Assembly: GCA_002690755.1 (NCBI GenBank)
Contig: NZFT01000103.1
Coordinates: 1 to 15,668, forward strand
Length of the DNA: 15,668 nucleotides
Origin: Phycisphaerae bacterium
GTDB taxonomy: Bacteria > Planctomycetota > Phycisphaerae > Phycisphaerales > SM1A02
Direction of reading: 5' to 3'
Below the pieces are notes generated by a model that ran no database searches, was not told the DNA's origin, and saw only the letters and a list, made by a program, of their open reading frames with translations. Made by a program: the position numbers and the translations under genes. Below, in pieces: positions 14,046 to 15,668 of this stretch. Position 1 is the first letter of the stretch. The number at the start of each line of letters is the position of its first letter.

Positions 14046-15515
14046 ATGACCGACGCCCGTGAATCCGATCCCGACGCGAAGGATCCGCTTTCGGCGGGCA
14101 CTTCCGCTGCTCGCCGCTCGACGGTGATCGAAAATCCGGCGGAGGCGAGTCCCGAGGACCACCGGGTTCGTCGGTTGCTTCAGCACACCATCGACCTGCC
14201 GGTGCTGGCGTCGGCGGTGCAGGCGCAGGATCCGGCGGACGCGGCCGACACGCTCGAGACCCTCGTCGACGGCGAAGCCGCCGACGTGCTCGAGGAGATG
14301 GAGATCAAGAACGCCGCGGAGGCGCTCTCGCACATGGTGGGGCCGCTCGCGGTGAGCGTGCTGGAGGATCTCGTCCGGGACGATCCCGGTTACGCCGCGG
14401 CGCTGATCGAGGCGATGCCGACCGACGATGCGGCGGACCTGCTGCAACTGTCTCCGGATCCGGTCGGTGAAGCGATTCTGCCCCGGATGTCCGATGCGGG
14501 TCGCGTGGTGCTCCGGCATCTCCTCGCCTACGAGGAGGCGTCGGCGGGCGGGCTGATGACGCCCGACGTCCTCAAGATCCGGGAGGAGATGACGGTCACC
14601 GAGGCGGTGCGGGCGATCCGCGAGGCGGAGGCGGAGGAGGAGACGCACTACGTCTTCGTGGTCGACGACGAGAACCGACTCGTCGGCATCGTGAGCCTGC
14701 GGAGCCTGGTCATCGCGGGGCCGACGGAACGGATCGCCGACCTCTGCGATCGCGAGGTCGCGGCGATTCCCCCGGACGTCGATCGGGACACCGTCTCGAT
14801 GGAATTCGAGAAGTACGGATATCTGGTGTTGCCGGTGATCGATGCGGAGCGGCGGCTTCTGGGCGTGGTCACGGTCGACGACGTGCTGGAGTCGATCCGG
14901 GCCGAGGGAACCGAGGACGCGCAGTTGATGGTGGGTGCGGGTCGCGAGGAGATGGTCTTCTCCTCGACCGGCGCGAAGTTGAAGAGCCGCATTCCCTGGT
15001 TGGTCGTGAACCTGGTGACCAGCTCCATCGGCGCCCTGGTGGTCCTCCAGTTCGAGGGGCTGATCGCGGAGATCGCGGTCCTCGCGGTGTTGATGCCGGT
15101 GATCGCGAATCAGTCCGGAAACGCGGGACAGCAGTCCCTCGCGGTGACGCTGCGGGGCATCGTCCTCGATCAGGTGAACGAGCGGATCGCGATGCGACTG
15201 CTCCTGCGCGAATCGGCGGTGGGTGCGATCAACGGCATGATCGCCGGCGTGCTGGTCGGGAGTTTCGTCGCGGCGATCTCGTTGTTCAGCGGGAGCGACA
15301 CCTGGCGACTCGGCGTGGTCATCGCGATCTCGATGACCTGCTCGCTGACCGTCGGCACCTTCACAGGCACCGCGTTGCCGCTTCTGATGCGTCGCCTCGG
15401 CGCCGACCCCGCGACCGCGAGCACGATCTTCCTGACCATGGTCACCGACTCGATCAGCTTCCTCATCTTTCTCGGCGCCGCCGCCTCGCTGTCGGGCTGG
15501 CTGGGACTGGGATGA
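14046..15515 (+). CDS. mgtE: MgtE magnesium channel/transporter
   Basis: A 489-residue membrane protein with the full MgtE architecture. The N-terminal superhelical domain is about 40-165. A tandem CBS pair follows at about 170-292, beginning after EEASAGGLMTPD, and forms the cytoplasmic Mg2+ sensor. Five transmembrane helices span about 317-488. Signature elements are PVIANQSGNAGQQS (351-364), DPATAS (454-459) and D468 in MVTDSISFLIFLG, the likely pore magnesium-binding aspartate. MgtE takes up Mg2+ and closes when the CBS domain binds intracellular Mg2+. The first 38 residues are a variable acidic tail. I chose ATG 14046 because the -10 element lies just upstream; an upstream in-frame GTG at 13968 would run through the promoter and give a non-conserved Arg-rich extension. 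No Mg2+ riboswitch leader is present. Confidence 0.95.
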   Translation: MTDARESDPDAKDPLSAGTSAARRSTVIENPAEASPEDHRVRRLLQHTIDLPVLASAVQAQDPADAADTLETLVDGEAADVLEEMEIKNAAEALSHMVGPLAVSVLEDLVRDDPGYAAALIEAMPTDDAADLLQLSPDPVGEAILPRMSDAGRVVLRHLLAYEEASAGGLMTPDVLKIREEMTVTEAVRAIREAEAEEETHYVFVVDDENRLVGIVSLRSLVIAGPTERIADLCDREVAAIPPDVDRDTVSMEFEKYGYLVLPVIDAERRLLGVVTVDDVLESIRAEGTEDAQLMVGAGREEMVFSSTGAKLKSRIPWLVVNLVTSSIGALVVLQFEGLIAEIAVLAVLMPVIANQSGNAGQQSLAVTLRGIVLDQVNERIAMRLLLRESAVGAINGMIAGVLVGSFVAAISLFSGSDTWRLGVVIAISMTCSLTVGTFTGTALPLLMRRLGADPATASTIFLTMVTDSISFLIFLGAAASLSGWLGLG

Positions 15516-15522
15516 GATTCCG

Positions 15523-15536
15523 GGGCGGGTCCGCCC
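15523..15536 (+). terminator. weak GC hairpin after mgtE
   Basis: GGGCGG (15523-15528) and CCGCCC (15531-15536) form an inverted repeat eight bases after the mgtE stop, without a T tract. A second inverted repeat, GCGTGA (15570-15575) with TCACGC (15593-15598), follows. Either could help end transcription, but neither is a clear intrinsic terminator. Confidence 0.3.
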
Positions 15537-15632
15537 TGTCGTTGAAACCTGAAATCACCGCGAATGAAAGCGTGACGCGAGCCGAGAACGGTTCACGCCA
15601 CGCGTCGTTCCTTCCGGATGGGAGGCGTGCGC

Positions 15633-15668
15633 TCAACCCTCCGCGTAGGACTCCATGCCTTCACAGGA
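15633..15668 (-). CDS. possible C-terminal tail of a minus-strand gene cut by the right edge
   Basis: Read on the minus strand, the last bases encode SCEGMESYAEG followed by TGA (15635-15633). The codons are GC-rich at third positions like the neighbouring genes. Eleven codons are too few to identify a family, and the frame could be open by chance. If real, the gene converges on mgtE with 117 bases between stops. Confidence 0.3.
   Translation of the reverse strand, partial: SCEGMESYAEG

Noticed and set aside
1..15668. CRISPR arrays, tRNA or rRNA genes, insertion sequences, phage genes
   Set aside because: No regularly spaced repeats, no cloverleaf-type sequence, no transposase or integrase motifs, and uniform GC-rich composition throughout.

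Overview
This window is GC-rich bacterial chromosome carrying eleven complete or nearly complete genes, one gene cut at the left edge and a possible gene tail at the right edge. The gene content fits a planctomycete, most likely Phycisphaerae-like. The clues are short CPxCG-type zinc ribbons inside unrelated proteins, a large secreted serine hydrolase of a planctomycete-like type, and high GC with few Shine-Dalgarno sequences. This placement is inferred from sequence character alone. No transposase, CRISPR array, tRNA or rRNA was seen.

Layout: (1) 1-1216, + strand: the C-terminal part of a tRNA-dihydrouridine synthase and a secreted thioredoxin-like protein with a WCPPC active site. A perfect bidirectional hairpin (1239-1270) separates them from the convergent minus-strand block. 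(2) 1310-11138, - strand, transcribed right to left: an ebo-type cluster in the order eboD (sugar-phosphate cyclase, 3-dehydroquinate-synthase fold), an unrecognised 111-residue protein, eboB (TatD-like metal hydrolase), eboE (TIM barrel), eboC (UbiA prenyltransferase), a degenerate second EboC-like protein, eboF (type I phosphodiesterase family), then a large secreted alpha/beta hydrolase. The middle genes overlap by 1-4 bases (TGATG or ATGA junctions), which indicates translational coupling. (3) 11257-12903, - strand: a DegP/HtrA protease with a good Shine-Dalgarno and a strong terminator separating it from eboD. (4) 13129-13965, - strand: a SpoU/TrmH RNA methyltransferase, divergent from (5) mgtE at 14046-15515, a CBS-regulated magnesium channel. 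A few codons of a possible minus-strand gene end the window.

The main interest is the ebo cluster. In cyanobacteria the ebo genes are tied to export of the scytonemin monomer to the periplasm, and in a Pseudomonas strain a related cluster deters nematode grazing. The chemistry is not solved in any host. The parts suggest a route in which a cyclised sugar-phosphate unit (EboD) is processed by EboB/EboE, attached to a prenyl lipid in the membrane by EboC and trimmed by a phosphodiesterase (EboF). This version departs from the usual set in four ways. EboC has a four-cysteine zinc ribbon inserted in a loop. A second EboC-like protein keeps the ribbon but has lost the catalytic aspartates. EboF lacks several canonical metal ligands. 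A small unknown protein sits where EboA might be expected.

A second thread is regulatory. Several genes that lack a Shine-Dalgarno carry a TANNNT element ending 6-9 bases before the start codon, which suggests leaderless transcripts, including inside the ebo cluster.
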